This document shows, one piece after another, positions 5,933 to 13,859 of a stretch of 45,046 nt of DNA. The first letter of the stretch is position 1, and the number at the start of each line of letters is the position of its first letter. A program made the position numbers and the translations under genes. Source of the stretch: Dehalococcoidales bacterium (GTDB taxonomy: Bacteria > Chloroflexota > Dehalococcoidia > Dehalococcoidales > UBA2162); the NCBI GenBank assembly GCA_030690265.1, contig JAUYHA010000085.1:1-45046 (forward strand), read 5' to 3'. The notes below the pieces were generated by a model. It was not told the origin of the DNA and searched no databases. It saw nothing but the letters and a program-made list of their open reading frames with translations.

Positions 5933-8032
5933 TTAACCGGTTTTGTCATCCCCTGTCTTTTCATCACCTTCTTTTATCAGCGTATCAGTGTCTATTCCCG
6001 ACACCTGAGACAGTGCCTCCTTTACTTGACTGAGTGCCTTTGAACCAAGTGTTTGGGCTGCTTCCAGGATACCCTTGGCAGCCTGTTGGATTGCTAGCTC
6101 TTCTTGAAGGTGCAATGCCTGTGCCGTTTTCCTAGCACCGGCAATAGCCTCAGTTGCGGCTCGTGCCAGGTCGGCTCCAATCTCACTGGCACCCTCTACA
6201 ATTCCATAAGCAGCACCACGAAGAGCGTCATAGGGATTCACCTGAGTTTTGTCAAGAGCCCGGGCAATGCCAACTATCGCTGGAGCGGCCAGCTTTTCAA
6301 TTTTCGCCTGGGTCTCATCAGCAGCATGGAGCGCTCCCCTGGCTATCTGGCGAGCCACTTCAGTATCATGCTCCGGTGGTTCAAGAACCCCGCTTTCCCA
6401 TAACTTGGTGAGTTCATTTTGAAGTTCACGGGCAACTTTAACTGCGGTTCTACCACTGCGCAGTGCTGCCGTCATCAGGGTCTTAGCGGTATCAGCCAGC
6501 TGGTAAGCAGTGACACCGATGGCAACATCCATACCCGGTACCTGCTTGAGAAAACTTAGCGGGAAGACCCGCACAAAGTTTGGTTCAGGGACAAAATTCA
6601 CTGACCTGAGGGCTGAGCGCGTCTGGGCTCTCAGTTCTTCTAAAACAACTTCTCGTCCAACCTCTCCATCTTCACGGATAGCTGCCAGCATATTCAGTGT
6701 TATCAAGCCGATGATAAAGGTGAGTAGAAAAAGAAAATCTAACCCCTCTACGTGGACAACTCCCAGATTCATTATCCTGTCCGGGTCAGCCCAGGTGAAA
6801 TCCAGCGACAGCTGACGCACGCTGAAGAAATGAGCAAGAAAACCACCCAGCAGAGGACCAATACCAGCTCCCAGGTTGGTTGCCAGAGATACCCCGCTCA
6901 AATATGAGGCGGATTGTTTCTGAGGAGCTAGCTTGAAACCGATTGTTCCTACGGCCAGGCTTACTCCGGCTGAGGCAATACCAGCGAAAATATGCAAAAC
7001 GATAAGTAAAGGTGCGGTCAGAAAATACCATTCTGGCATGGTAGTAAAAGTCCACCCCAGGATGACCAGGAGATATAGTGAAGCACACAGTGAGAGAATT
7101 ACTTTGCTGCCGAAGCGGTCGGCAAAAGGCCCCCAGACCCGCAGGAAAAGTATATTGAAGAATTGACTCAGAACGCTCAGCCCGATTACTATTGAAAGAG
7201 GTAGCCCCAGCCGCTCCAGCATATAAACGGCAAAGAAGGGGACGGCCATGTTCAGGGCAAAGCTCCAAAAGAGCAAAAATTTCATCAATTGTCTGAAATT
7301 CCTGTCCTTAAGGGGCATGGTGAATATTTCCCACAGTGAAGGTTGCTTGCCCATCGTCCTTTGCATTAACGGTTCTGGCATAAAAGACATGAATACCGGG
7401 CTTGCCAGTCCGAGGAAGAAAGCGCCAAAGAGCAGGGCGTAGGTAAAACCGAAAATGGCGCTACCTTCCGGCACCTGCCCGCGCCAGTAGTCCGTAAAGA
7501 GGGCGGCTCCCACCCCGAAGACTGCGGCTACAACAACTGACAGAGCCAATCGTCTGGCGAAAAAACGTCCCAAGACTTGCTGTGGCACCAGGTCACGCAC
7601 CCAGCTATTCCAGCTGCAGTTGGTTACAGCAGCGAAGACGCCCCGTATTGCCATCAGCCCCAGGAGTAGCGAAATTGCACTACCTCCGGGAGTCTCTATG
7701 AGAATTGGGATGAGGGCTACAGGAAACCAGAAAAGCTGTGCCACCAGCCAGGTGGACAGGGTAATTACCTTCCGCCGGCGGACCTTCTCCACAAGCAGGA
7801 TAGCCGGGATTTGTAGAAGCTGTGTGATAAACGGGATGGCCGCCAGGACACCAATCTGAAAGTTATTGGCACCCAGAGCCAGGGCAAATGCTGTCAGCAG
7901 GCCGCTGGTGGTGATGCTGAAGAAACCCATGGAGACCATACCTTCCAGAGTCATCATACGCAGACCCTGAGCTGTCTCCTGCTCGGAAAGAGTCGGTTTG
8001 GCTTGGAAGAGCTTAATGAAAGGCATATTCAT
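5933..8032 (-). CDS. MFS transporter with long C-terminal helical extension
   Basis: The first ~450 residues form a typical 12-helix major facilitator permease: a short cytoplasmic start, hydrophobic helices, a loop with EKVRRRKVITLS between helices 2 and 3, and a repeat of the pattern in the second half (FADRFGSKVILSL). The substrate is not predictable. From about residue 452 to 699 the protein continues as a soluble Ala/Lys/Glu-rich region, probably several long amphipathic helices, ending in an acidic tail. Family members normally stop near residue 450, so the extension is unusual. The start at 8032 lacks a strong ribosome site. The gene is downstream of and divergent from rnc. Confidence 0.85.
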   Translation of the reverse strand: MNMPFIKLFQAKPTLSEQETAQGLRMMTLEGMVSMGFFSITTSGLLTAFALALGANNFQIGVLAAIPFITQLLQIPAILLVEKVRRRKVITLSTWLVAQLFWFPVALIPILIETPGGSAISLLLGLMAIRGVFAAVTNCSWNSWVRDLVPQQVLGRFFARRLALSVVVAAVFGVGAALFTDYWRGQVPEGSAIFGFTYALLFGAFFLGLASPVFMSFMPEPLMQRTMGKQPSLWEIFTMPLKDRNFRQLMKFLLFWSFALNMAVPFFAVYMLERLGLPLSIVIGLSVLSQFFNILFLRVWGPFADRFGSKVILSLCASLYLLVILGWTFTTMPEWYFLTAPLLIVLHIFAGIASAGVSLAVGTIGFKLAPQKQSASYLSGVSLATNLGAGIGPLLGGFLAHFFSVRQLSLDFTWADPDRIMNLGVVHVEGLDFLFLLTFIIGLITLNMLAAIREDGEVGREVVLEELRAQTRSALRSVNFVPEPNFVRVFPLSFLKQVPGMDVAIGVTAYQLADTAKTLMTAALRSGRTAVKVARELQNELTKLWESGVLEPPEHDTEVARQIARGALHAADETQAKIEKLAAPAIVGIARALDKTQVNPYDALRGAAYGIVEGASEIGADLARAATEAIAGARKTAQALHLQEELAIQQAAKGILEAAQTLGSKALSQVKEALSQVSGIDTDTLIKEGDEKTGDDKTG

Positions 8033-8103
8033 CAGTGATACTATTTGACAAATCTAATTTCGGTATTTATGCTGAGTTTTAGCCATTTAAGAAAGGAAAT
8101 AAC

Positions 8104-8811
8104 TTGGCTTTCACCAATTTGGCTGCTCTGGAACAAAGCCTGGGTATCTCATTTAACGACATCTCGTTACTGGAACAAGCCCTGGTTCACAGTTCATATA
8201 TTAATGAAAACCCCGGCTTAATTTCAACTTCCAATGAAAGGCTTGAATTTCTGGGGGATGCCGTTTTAGGGTTGATTATTGCGGAAAAGCTATATCAAGA
8301 TAATCCCGGCTTTAGTGAGGGGGAGATGACCAGGTTCCGGGCGGCTCTGGTCCGTCGGGATACCCTAGCCCGCGTGGCAAAAACTATTAAACTTGGTGAC
8401 TATCTTTATCTGGGGAAGGGAGAAGAAGCGAGCGGCGGGCGGCATAAGCCGGCTAACCTGGCTGCGGCTCTGGAAGCAGTAATCGCCGCCCTTTATCTTG
8501 ACCAGGGTCTTTCCAGGACGACGGGTGTTGTCCTGAGACTATTCGGTGCCGAAACGGAGAAGCTGCTTAAGCGGGGGAGAGAAATGGATTACAAGTCAGA
8601 GCTTCAAGAACTAACCCAGTCCAGAGAACAAAAGTCCCCGACCTATCAGGTAATAGAAACCAGAGGCCCTGACCACGATAAGTCCTTTGTCGTTGAGGTC
8701 AGATTAGCTGGGACTGTTCTGGGCAGAGGCTCCGGCAAGAGCAAAAAAGAGGCCGAGACCGAAGCGGCCCGGTCAGCCCTGGAGCAGTTCAAAAATGGTT
8801 TTACACAATAG
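8104..8811 (+). CDS. rnc: Ribonuclease III
   Basis: A 235-residue double-strand-specific endoribonuclease used in rRNA and mRNA processing. The nuclease domain carries the signature NERLEFLGDAVLG (residues 44-56, catalytic Asp52). The second motif is NLAAALEAVIAALYLDQG with Glu124. A double-stranded RNA-binding domain fills about residues 160-232 (DYKSELQELTQS through GSGKSKKEAETEAARSAL). Length is typical. The position corresponding to E. coli Asp114 is Ala here, although the following Glu is kept. Translation probably starts at TTG 8104, with AAGAAAGGAAAT just upstream; no ATG fits. Divergent from the MFS gene. Confidence 0.95.
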   Translation: MAFTNLAALEQSLGISFNDISLLEQALVHSSYINENPGLISTSNERLEFLGDAVLGLIIAEKLYQDNPGFSEGEMTRFRAALVRRDTLARVAKTIKLGDYLYLGKGEEASGGRHKPANLAAALEAVIAALYLDQGLSRTTGVVLRLFGAETEKLLKRGREMDYKSELQELTQSREQKSPTYQVIETRGPDHDKSFVVEVRLAGTVLGRGSGKSKKEAETEAARSALEQFKNGFTQ

Positions 8812-8873
8812 CCGTTCTGTGCTAAACTTTACTTGATAAGCCTGTAATTTAATGCTCAGTATGAGGTAGTGCT

Positions 8874-9020
8874 ATGGGAAGACGGGATTTCAGACATAGA
8901 GAGCCAAAGAAAACCAAGAAGGACGCCAAAAAAACTATGTCGACGGCTATCATGCCACCTTCAGGAACTATCGAAGTAATCAAAAAGGGGAAGAAGGAAC
9001 GGGAAGAGGAGGAGTCTTAG
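8874..9020 (+). CDS. Small highly charged protein (48 aa)
   Basis: ATG 8874, with GAGGT seven bases upstream, opens a frame ending at TAG 9018-9020. The product starts MGRRDFRHREPKKTKKDAKK, has a short hydrophobic centre and ends in a Lys/Glu-rich tail. It is strongly basic at the start and probably unstructured, a composition seen in small ribosome- or RNA-associated proteins, but no function is known to me. It is on the same strand as rnc and 62 bases after it, so it may be co-transcribed. The good start context and neat fit between two genes support it as real. Confidence 0.6.
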   Translation: MGRRDFRHREPKKTKKDAKKTMSTAIMPPSGTIEVIKKGKKEREEEES

Positions 9021-9167
9021 ATAGCTGCTTATCAAGACCTTTACATAACTAATGGACTGAAGGTTCGGGGTGAAGAAACTAATTCATCTTAAAAATACTC
9101 CTGTCCTCGTTGTTGGCAGGGACATTTCTTAAATCTCTTCAAATTCTACTAAAATGAGAATAAGGTA

Positions 9168-9452
9168 ATGGCTGCTTTGGCTTCCGTGAGAGCAGTGGTG
9201 TATGGTCTGGTCCAGGGAGTCTATTTCCGTGCTTTTATCTTGAGACATGCGGAGGAATTAGGTCTGGCCGGCTATGTGCGCAATCTGCCGGGCGGTGGTG
9301 CGGTTGAGATAGAGGCAGAAGGGGAAAGAAAAAAGCTGGAAAAGCTGCTCGAACATCTGAAGAGGGGGCCTCCTGGAGCAAAAGTAGAAAGGGTAGAGAG
9401 CAACTGGTCGGAATATGCGGGAACCTACGCCAATTTTTCTATACAATACTAG
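9168..9452 (+). CDS. acyP: Acylphosphatase
   Basis: A 94-residue protein with the full acylphosphatase pattern. VYGLVQGVYFR places the catalytic Arg at residue 21, and GYVRNLPGGGAVEIEAEG places the catalytic Asn at residue 39. The fold is a ferredoxin-like alpha/beta sandwich, and the enzyme hydrolyses acyl phosphates such as acetyl phosphate. The usual D/G-G-x-V-E reads GGGAVE here, a mild variant. Length matches the family. It converges with a small minus-strand gene, and the two stop codons overlap by four bases. Confidence 0.95.
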   Translation: MAALASVRAVVYGLVQGVYFRAFILRHAEELGLAGYVRNLPGGGAVEIEAEGERKKLEKLLEHLKRGPPGAKVERVESNWSEYAGTYANFSIQY

Positions 9453-9667
9453 TGTAAAGTTTTTTGAAGTTGCTCAATGAATATCTGCCGTTTATCGTCA
9501 TCACCCTTTATGTCCTCTTTAATCTTTTTCCAGGTGGCGGGGCAATTCTTATAAGCGATGCCGGCAATCTGATGGATAGCTCGATCAATCTGGTTCCTGT
9601 TGGTGGAAGTAATGGCTATACCAGCCTGGTCAAGGATATCGTCCAAATGACGCAAGTAGCAAGACAT
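9449..9667 (-). CDS. Small conserved-looking protein (72 aa)
   Basis: The product starts MSCYLRHLDDILDQAGI and has a central helix with DRAIHQIAGIAYKNCPATW, then a Lys/Asp-rich C-terminus. The dense pattern of charged and hydrophobic residues and the CPATW motif look like a compact helical domain, not a shadow frame. It resembles small uncharacterised proteins I associate with archaea and Chloroflexota, but I cannot name a family. AAGGGG lies upstream of ATG 9667. The gene is convergent with acyP, overlapping its stop. Confidence 0.65.
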   Translation of the reverse strand: MSCYLRHLDDILDQAGIAITSTNRNQIDRAIHQIAGIAYKNCPATWKKIKEDIKGDDDKRQIFIEQLQKTLH

Positions 9668-9772
9668 GACCTGTACCCCTTTTCTTCTTACTCACTAGAA
9701 AAGTAGTGTACCAACCTGGCTCTGAGCCTGTCTGGCCACGTGGGCATGAAAACCTGGATTCAAGCCGGTTCT

Positions 9773-10564
9773 TCAGTATTTGAAGCCGCCGATTATGGTG
9801 GGGGGACTGCTGTGGGCGAAAGTAGGTGTTTCTTTCCAGAGACAGTCCACTTCATCAAATCCGGCTTCTTTCAGCCAGCCCAACTGCTCCAGGATAGTGC
9901 CGGCATCCTGGGAGCTGGTCTTACCCTGCCGGTAGTGTCTCCGTTCCTGATATTCCTGCTCAAGCTCCTGGCGACTTTTCTCTACACCCGTTTCCGCTTT
10001 AAGTCTTGCTTGCTCGGTAGCGAACCTCTCCCAGCGATAAAGCTTTGAGATTACCTGACCGGGAGAACCCATATGGTCATAGTTAAAGAAACATCCACCA
10101 GGCTTGACCAGGTTAAAAATCTCCTTATAGATTTCCTGTAAGCGTTCAGGGTGCCCTTGCTCAAGCTCAGCGACATTATGAATGGCGACCGAAGAAATAA
10201 TGGCGTCAAAGTTCCCTTCGATATCCTGTGCCCATGCCGGGTCTCTGAGGTCGCCTTGAATAAAGGTAACTGCATTGGGAAATTGGCCGAGCCTCTGCCG
10301 GGCATGACCAAGCATAATTTCAGAGAAATCGTGGCAAACCAGTTGTGCGTTAGGGTAGGCTTGCAGGAGTGTCTGGCTAAGCACTCCATCCCCGGCACCA
10401 ATGTCCAGCACCCTGATGGCGCTCTCCGGCTGAAAGGGGAGCAGTGAGACCAATTTCTCACGAAAGCGCTGGCGGCTTGCCTGTCTAATCTCATCGGACA
10501 ACCATGAGCTGACTCTTTCATGGTCTTGCCACTCATTGATTTCTCGCCCCGAACTGGTTGTCAT
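9773..10564 (-). CDS. Class I SAM-dependent methyltransferase
   Basis: A 263-residue cytoplasmic methyltransferase. Motif I is VLDIGAGDGVLSQ at about residues 52-64, the SAM-ribose acidic residue sits in LVCHDFSEIM, motif II/III is FIQGDLRD, and motif IV is FDAIISSVAIHNV, followed by LVKPGGCFFNYDHMG. This is the UbiE/Methyltransf_25-type layout. The methyl acceptor cannot be deduced; small molecules are typical for this group. The C-terminal 70 residues are helical and rich in Arg/Glu. It starts at ATG 10562-10564. It follows the DUF362 gene by 35 bases on the same strand and may be in the same operon. Confidence 0.88.
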   Translation of the reverse strand: MTTSSGREINEWQDHERVSSWLSDEIRQASRQRFREKLVSLLPFQPESAIRVLDIGAGDGVLSQTLLQAYPNAQLVCHDFSEIMLGHARQRLGQFPNAVTFIQGDLRDPAWAQDIEGNFDAIISSVAIHNVAELEQGHPERLQEIYKEIFNLVKPGGCFFNYDHMGSPGQVISKLYRWERFATEQARLKAETGVEKSRQELEQEYQERRHYRQGKTSSQDAGTILEQLGWLKEAGFDEVDCLWKETPTFAHSSPPTIIGGFKY

Positions 10565-10599
10565 GTAAATGCCTCCCTTATCGTATCATTAAATATATT

Positions 10600-11331
10600 T
10601 TAAAGTTCCAGGTTTACTCTGGCTTCCCGAATCAGTTCAAGATAGTCCGTTTTAAGCCCCATCATTTCTGAAGCTTCGGAATCTACTTCGTAAGGTTCAC
10701 CGACAAACACTTTGCCAAATTCTGAAATCGTGCCCCGGAGCGGGTCACCGCAGCTATCAAACCTGAGACGACCTTCAATAATCCCCAGGTCAAAAGGTAA
10801 AGTAAAGTAGAGGTCAGTAATTACCCGCTCTATGCCGAGAGTGTATAGAGATTCCCATCCGCCTGTTGTCTCGCCATCATACTTGGCACTGGGCAGCAGA
10901 GTGAGCATGTTCATTATGCTGAGGTTAGCCCTGCCATTAATCACCTTTAGAGGTACCACAGATATTAGGTAGTCGCTGGATAAAATGACATTAGGTAACC
11001 AGAAAGTTGGTACTACCAGCGGTTTATTCAGAGGGTTATCTACTTCCACCCAGATACAGTCCTTGACATCGAGCAGCAACACCCGCGGGAAATCATAACC
11101 CAAGGCTTGATATATCGGGTAAATTGAGCTGCCATCAGCGGTACCTTCAAGGAGTATGATATCGGCATCACTGACCCGTCTGATACCGGATATTATCATT
11201 GCCAGCATCTCCCGGCTGGTAGTTACCGGGTATGAGCCCAGGTAGGAAGCGCTCGGTTTAATCAGGACCCGGCGGGCTCCGGATAGCTGCGGCGGCGCTT
11301 TAAAAACGAACTCCGAAGCATTAAATATCAA
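10600..11331 (-). CDS. DUF362 family protein
   Basis: The 243-residue protein opens with a hydrophobic strand and RRVLIKPSASYLGSYPVTTS, the KPN/KPS-type segment of DUF362 proteins. It continues with DIILLEGTADGSS and SDYLISVVPLKVINGRANLS, which fit the family core. DUF362 proteins are widespread in anaerobes and often carry iron-sulfur domains, but this one is a short single-domain version without Cys clusters. Biochemical role unknown. It is 26 bases downstream of pepA on the same strand. Confidence 0.75.
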   Translation of the reverse strand: MIFNASEFVFKAPPQLSGARRVLIKPSASYLGSYPVTTSREMLAMIISGIRRVSDADIILLEGTADGSSIYPIYQALGYDFPRVLLLDVKDCIWVEVDNPLNKPLVVPTFWLPNVILSSDYLISVVPLKVINGRANLSIMNMLTLLPSAKYDGETTGGWESLYTLGIERVITDLYFTLPFDLGIIEGRLRFDSCGDPLRGTISEFGKVFVGEPYEVDSEASEMMGLKTDYLELIREARVNLEL

Positions 11332-11357
11332 ACCTTAACTCCTCCAGTAAATCCAGG

Positions 11358-12866
11358 CTAATTCCTCCCCGTTGCCAGGGAAAGAACCAGGTTAACCAGG
11401 GTGCGCACCGCCACTCCGGTTGCCCCTTTGGGCTGGTAGTTCTTCTCCTCTTCACTCATAAAGGTGCCGGCAATATCCAGATGCACCCAGGGAGTATCAC
11501 CGGCGAATTCGGCAAGAAACTGAGCCGCAGTAATGGCACCGGCTGATTTTCCCCCGACATTCTTAATATCGGCTACCTCACTCTTATTCTGCTCCTTGTA
11601 TTCTTCATACATAGGCATTTGCCAGATGCGCTCTCCAGCTTCAGCACCAGCGGTAATTACCTTATTTATTAGCTCTTGATTATTACCCAGAGCCCCGGTG
11701 CATATATCACCCAGTGCTACCCGCATTGCTCCGGTTAGAGTAGCCACATCAACGATTTGCCCGGCGCCATTTTGCCTGGCGTAGCCCAGGGCGTCAGCTA
11801 GAGTGAGCCGCCCTTCAGCATCGGTAGAGATAACTTCAATCGTTTTCCCGCCCATCGCCGTCAGAATGTCACCCGGTTTCAGAGCATTGCCACCGGGCAG
11901 GTTTTCCGTGGCTGCGATGATAGCCAGAACATTAATCCCGGGCTTAAGCTGGGCAATAGCACCCATCGCCGCTATCACAGCAGCGCCTCCGGCCATATCT
12001 CCTTTCATCTCAACCATTCCTTCAGACGGTTTTATTGAGATGCCTCCGGAATCAAAGGTTATCCCTTTACCAATTAGGGCTATATTAATTTCAGCCGTAT
12101 CTTTCCCTTTATAGTTGAGGACAATAAATTTAGGCGGTTGCCGGCTGGCTTGAGCCACACCCAGCAGAGCTCCCATACCCAGTTCCAGCATCTGCTCCCG
12201 CTCGAGGACCTTAACTTCAAGTCCGTAGCTTTCAGCCAGCCCGGTTGCCTTCTTTGCCATATCTGACGGCGTCATGTAGTTAGGCGGTTCATTGGCCATA
12301 TCCCGAGCCAGATTGGTTGCCTCAGCCAGAATCCTGCCTTTGTTATAGCCCTGCTCCAGACCGGGCAGGCTATTTCTATCAGCAGTAACTATGGTGAGCT
12401 GTTTAATCTCACCGTGCTCGGCTTCTCTGGTAATGTGCTGGCGGAAAGTATAAGTGCCGAGCAGAGCTCCCTCAGTCAGGACACAGGCGGATTGTTCCGC
12501 CGTTATTTCGGCGATACCAGCCCCCTGAGGAAAGGTGGCAACACTATCCACATATTTGTTACGTAAAAGGCGGCAGGTCTCAGCTATTGCCCCTCGAACA
12601 CGGTCGGAGGTCAACTCTTCCTTCTTGCCTAATCCGGCAACTACCACCCTGGCCGCTGGGAGCCGGCCGAGAGTGTGGATAAGAGTATTCTGATGAAGTT
12701 TACCCTTAATCTCACCCTGCTCAATAAGCCGGGAAATAGCTCCATCAAGAGCCTTATCTACAGCCGAAGCCTCGCCTTCCAGAGCGGTCATGCCTTCAAA
12801 AAAATTCACTATTATAGCCCCGGCTTCAATCCGGGTAATATCACCGAGTGTAACTTTAATCTCCAA
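11358..12866 (-). CDS. pepA: Leucyl aminopeptidase (M17 family)
   Basis: A 502-residue cytosolic metallo-exopeptidase that removes N-terminal residues from peptides. An N-terminal macro-like domain (about 1-160) precedes the catalytic domain. Metal and substrate residues are visible in GKGITFDSGGISIKPS, MKGDMAGGAAVIAAM and STDAEGRLTLADALGYAR; the last is the M17 signature (usually NTDAEGRL, here STDAEGRL). Length is typical. It lies between the P-loop kinase (11 bases) and DUF362 (26 bases) on the same strand, so an operon is likely. In this genome the enzyme could complete use of peptides taken up by Dpp/Opp-type importers. Confidence 0.96.
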   Translation of the reverse strand: MEIKVTLGDITRIEAGAIIVNFFEGMTALEGEASAVDKALDGAISRLIEQGEIKGKLHQNTLIHTLGRLPAARVVVAGLGKKEELTSDRVRGAIAETCRLLRNKYVDSVATFPQGAGIAEITAEQSACVLTEGALLGTYTFRQHITREAEHGEIKQLTIVTADRNSLPGLEQGYNKGRILAEATNLARDMANEPPNYMTPSDMAKKATGLAESYGLEVKVLEREQMLELGMGALLGVAQASRQPPKFIVLNYKGKDTAEINIALIGKGITFDSGGISIKPSEGMVEMKGDMAGGAAVIAAMGAIAQLKPGINVLAIIAATENLPGGNALKPGDILTAMGGKTIEVISTDAEGRLTLADALGYARQNGAGQIVDVATLTGAMRVALGDICTGALGNNQELINKVITAGAEAGERIWQMPMYEEYKEQNKSEVADIKNVGGKSAGAITAAQFLAEFAGDTPWVHLDIAGTFMSEEEKNYQPKGATGVAVRTLVNLVLSLATGRN

Positions 12867-12877
12867 CTAAAGTCCCT

Positions 12878-13459
12878 TTATCTACTAGCTTGTCTCACAA
12901 TTTTGTCCAGCACCGGAGTAATATTCCGGGAAGTGTCTACCGCAAAATGCTGGCACCGGATTTTCTCTACCGAAGATTTCATCTGCTGGTATACTCTCCA
13001 GTCAGCATCTGATTTACTCTCCTGGTTTTTCAGGCGGCTCGCCAATCTTTGACGCACCACCTCAGCGGGCGCCTCGACTCGCACCAGGATTAGCTTCATG
13101 CCCAGACGCTCAGCAATGCGGTAAAGATATTCCCGATTTCTCTCTGATAGATTGGTGGCATCCAGAATGAGAGAGAGCCCTTTTTTTAGCAATTTTTCGA
13201 TAAGAAGGTGGACGGCCTGAAAAAGCCGACTGCTCTCTTCGGCGCTGTAGTCCGGCACCGGGAAAAGCACCCGGCGCAGGGCATCGCTTTCCAGAATAAT
13301 AAAGAGCAATCTCTCGGCGAGCCGGGCGCAAAAATAAGACTTTCCTGTTCCCGGTAAACCGCTGACGGCAATAAAAACAGGCTTGGCCATCGGCTCGGGA
13401 AGTTGCCCCAGGCTCTCCAGCAGTCGCTCTGCATCAGTAGCCTGCCGGGTAATTTCCAT
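12878..13459 (-). CDS. P-loop kinase / AAA_33-type ATPase
   Basis: A 193-residue protein with a clear Walker A, VSGLPGTGKSYFCARLAERL (about residues 33-52). Further on are LESDALRRVLFP, a long helix, and LILDATNLSERNREYLYRIA, the Walker-B-like DxTN segment typical of AAA_33/zeta-toxin-like small-molecule kinases. The C-terminal half contains the lid-like VRQRLASRL. It probably phosphorylates a small molecule or a nucleic acid end; the substrate is unknown. It is first in the minus-strand run running through pepA. Nothing indicates a toxin-antitoxin pair. Confidence 0.82.
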   Translation of the reverse strand: MEITRQATDAERLLESLGQLPEPMAKPVFIAVSGLPGTGKSYFCARLAERLLFIILESDALRRVLFPVPDYSAEESSRLFQAVHLLIEKLLKKGLSLILDATNLSERNREYLYRIAERLGMKLILVRVEAPAEVVRQRLASRLKNQESKSDADWRVYQQMKSSVEKIRCQHFAVDTSRNITPVLDKIVRQASR

Positions 13460-13493
13460 AATGTCTAATTATAGAACTTTTTTCGACACTTTA

Positions 13494-13809
13494 CTAGTGC
13501 TTAGTTGCGTAATTAAGTCGTCGTATGCGCGCCGTTCGTGGTGAAGCCTTCAGTCCGAGGACTGAAGGCTCGGCCTGAAGTCTGAACTCGGTCTGAAGAC
13601 GAAAACCTGCTCCGAGCTTGTCGAGGCAAGTCGGAACGAGTTCGCTCACTTCGTGGTGACTCAGTGGAACCAGGACAGGCTTGTCGAACCACCGGCGCGC
13701 CCTTCGACAAGCTCAGTGCCTGCCCCGTACCCTGGCCTGTCGCCAGGACAGGCTTGATACGGGGGCGAACGGAGTTATTCGTGTGTCTATTTCCGAAACC
13801 AAGCACTAG
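13494..13809. mobile_element. MITE-like element with CTAGTGCTTAGTT / AACCAAGCACTAG ends
   Basis: The gap between the kinase gene and mutS is bounded by terminal inverted repeats: 13 bases at 13494-13506 and 13797-13809, with one mismatch. No transposase is encoded. The interior is packed with smaller palindromes, including a perfect 12-bp stem at 13545-13570, TTCGACAAGC-type arms at 13679-13712 and a CCCCGTA/TACGGGG pair. The CTAGTG...CACTAG ends match two other elements in this window, which makes a non-autonomous element family the best reading. mutS transcription must start within or just after it. Confidence 0.6.
13545..13570. repeat. Perfect 12-bp inverted repeat
   Basis: AGCCTTCAGTCC at 13545-13556 and its exact complement at 13559-13570 are separated by two bases. 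It would form a tight hairpin on either strand. It has no T-run on the side needed to terminate the neighbouring kinase or mutS transcripts, so it is read as part of the surrounding repeat element. Confidence 0.7.
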
Positions 13810-13859
13810 ATAGGCTTTCTCTTTCTTTTCCTGACAGGCTCTAGTAGAATAGGTTGGTG

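Noticed and set aside
9449-9698. CTAGTG at 9449 and CACTAG at 9693 as a fourth mobile element enclosing the 72-residue gene
   Set aside because: Only the six outer bases match; the adjacent bases (TAAAG against AGTAAG) do not pair, unlike the 11-15 base repeats of the three accepted elements.
12878-13459. Zeta-toxin of a toxin-antitoxin pair
   Set aside because: The P-loop kinase is AAA_33-like, but no small antitoxin gene is adjacent and it leads an operon with pepA, so a housekeeping kinase role is more likely.
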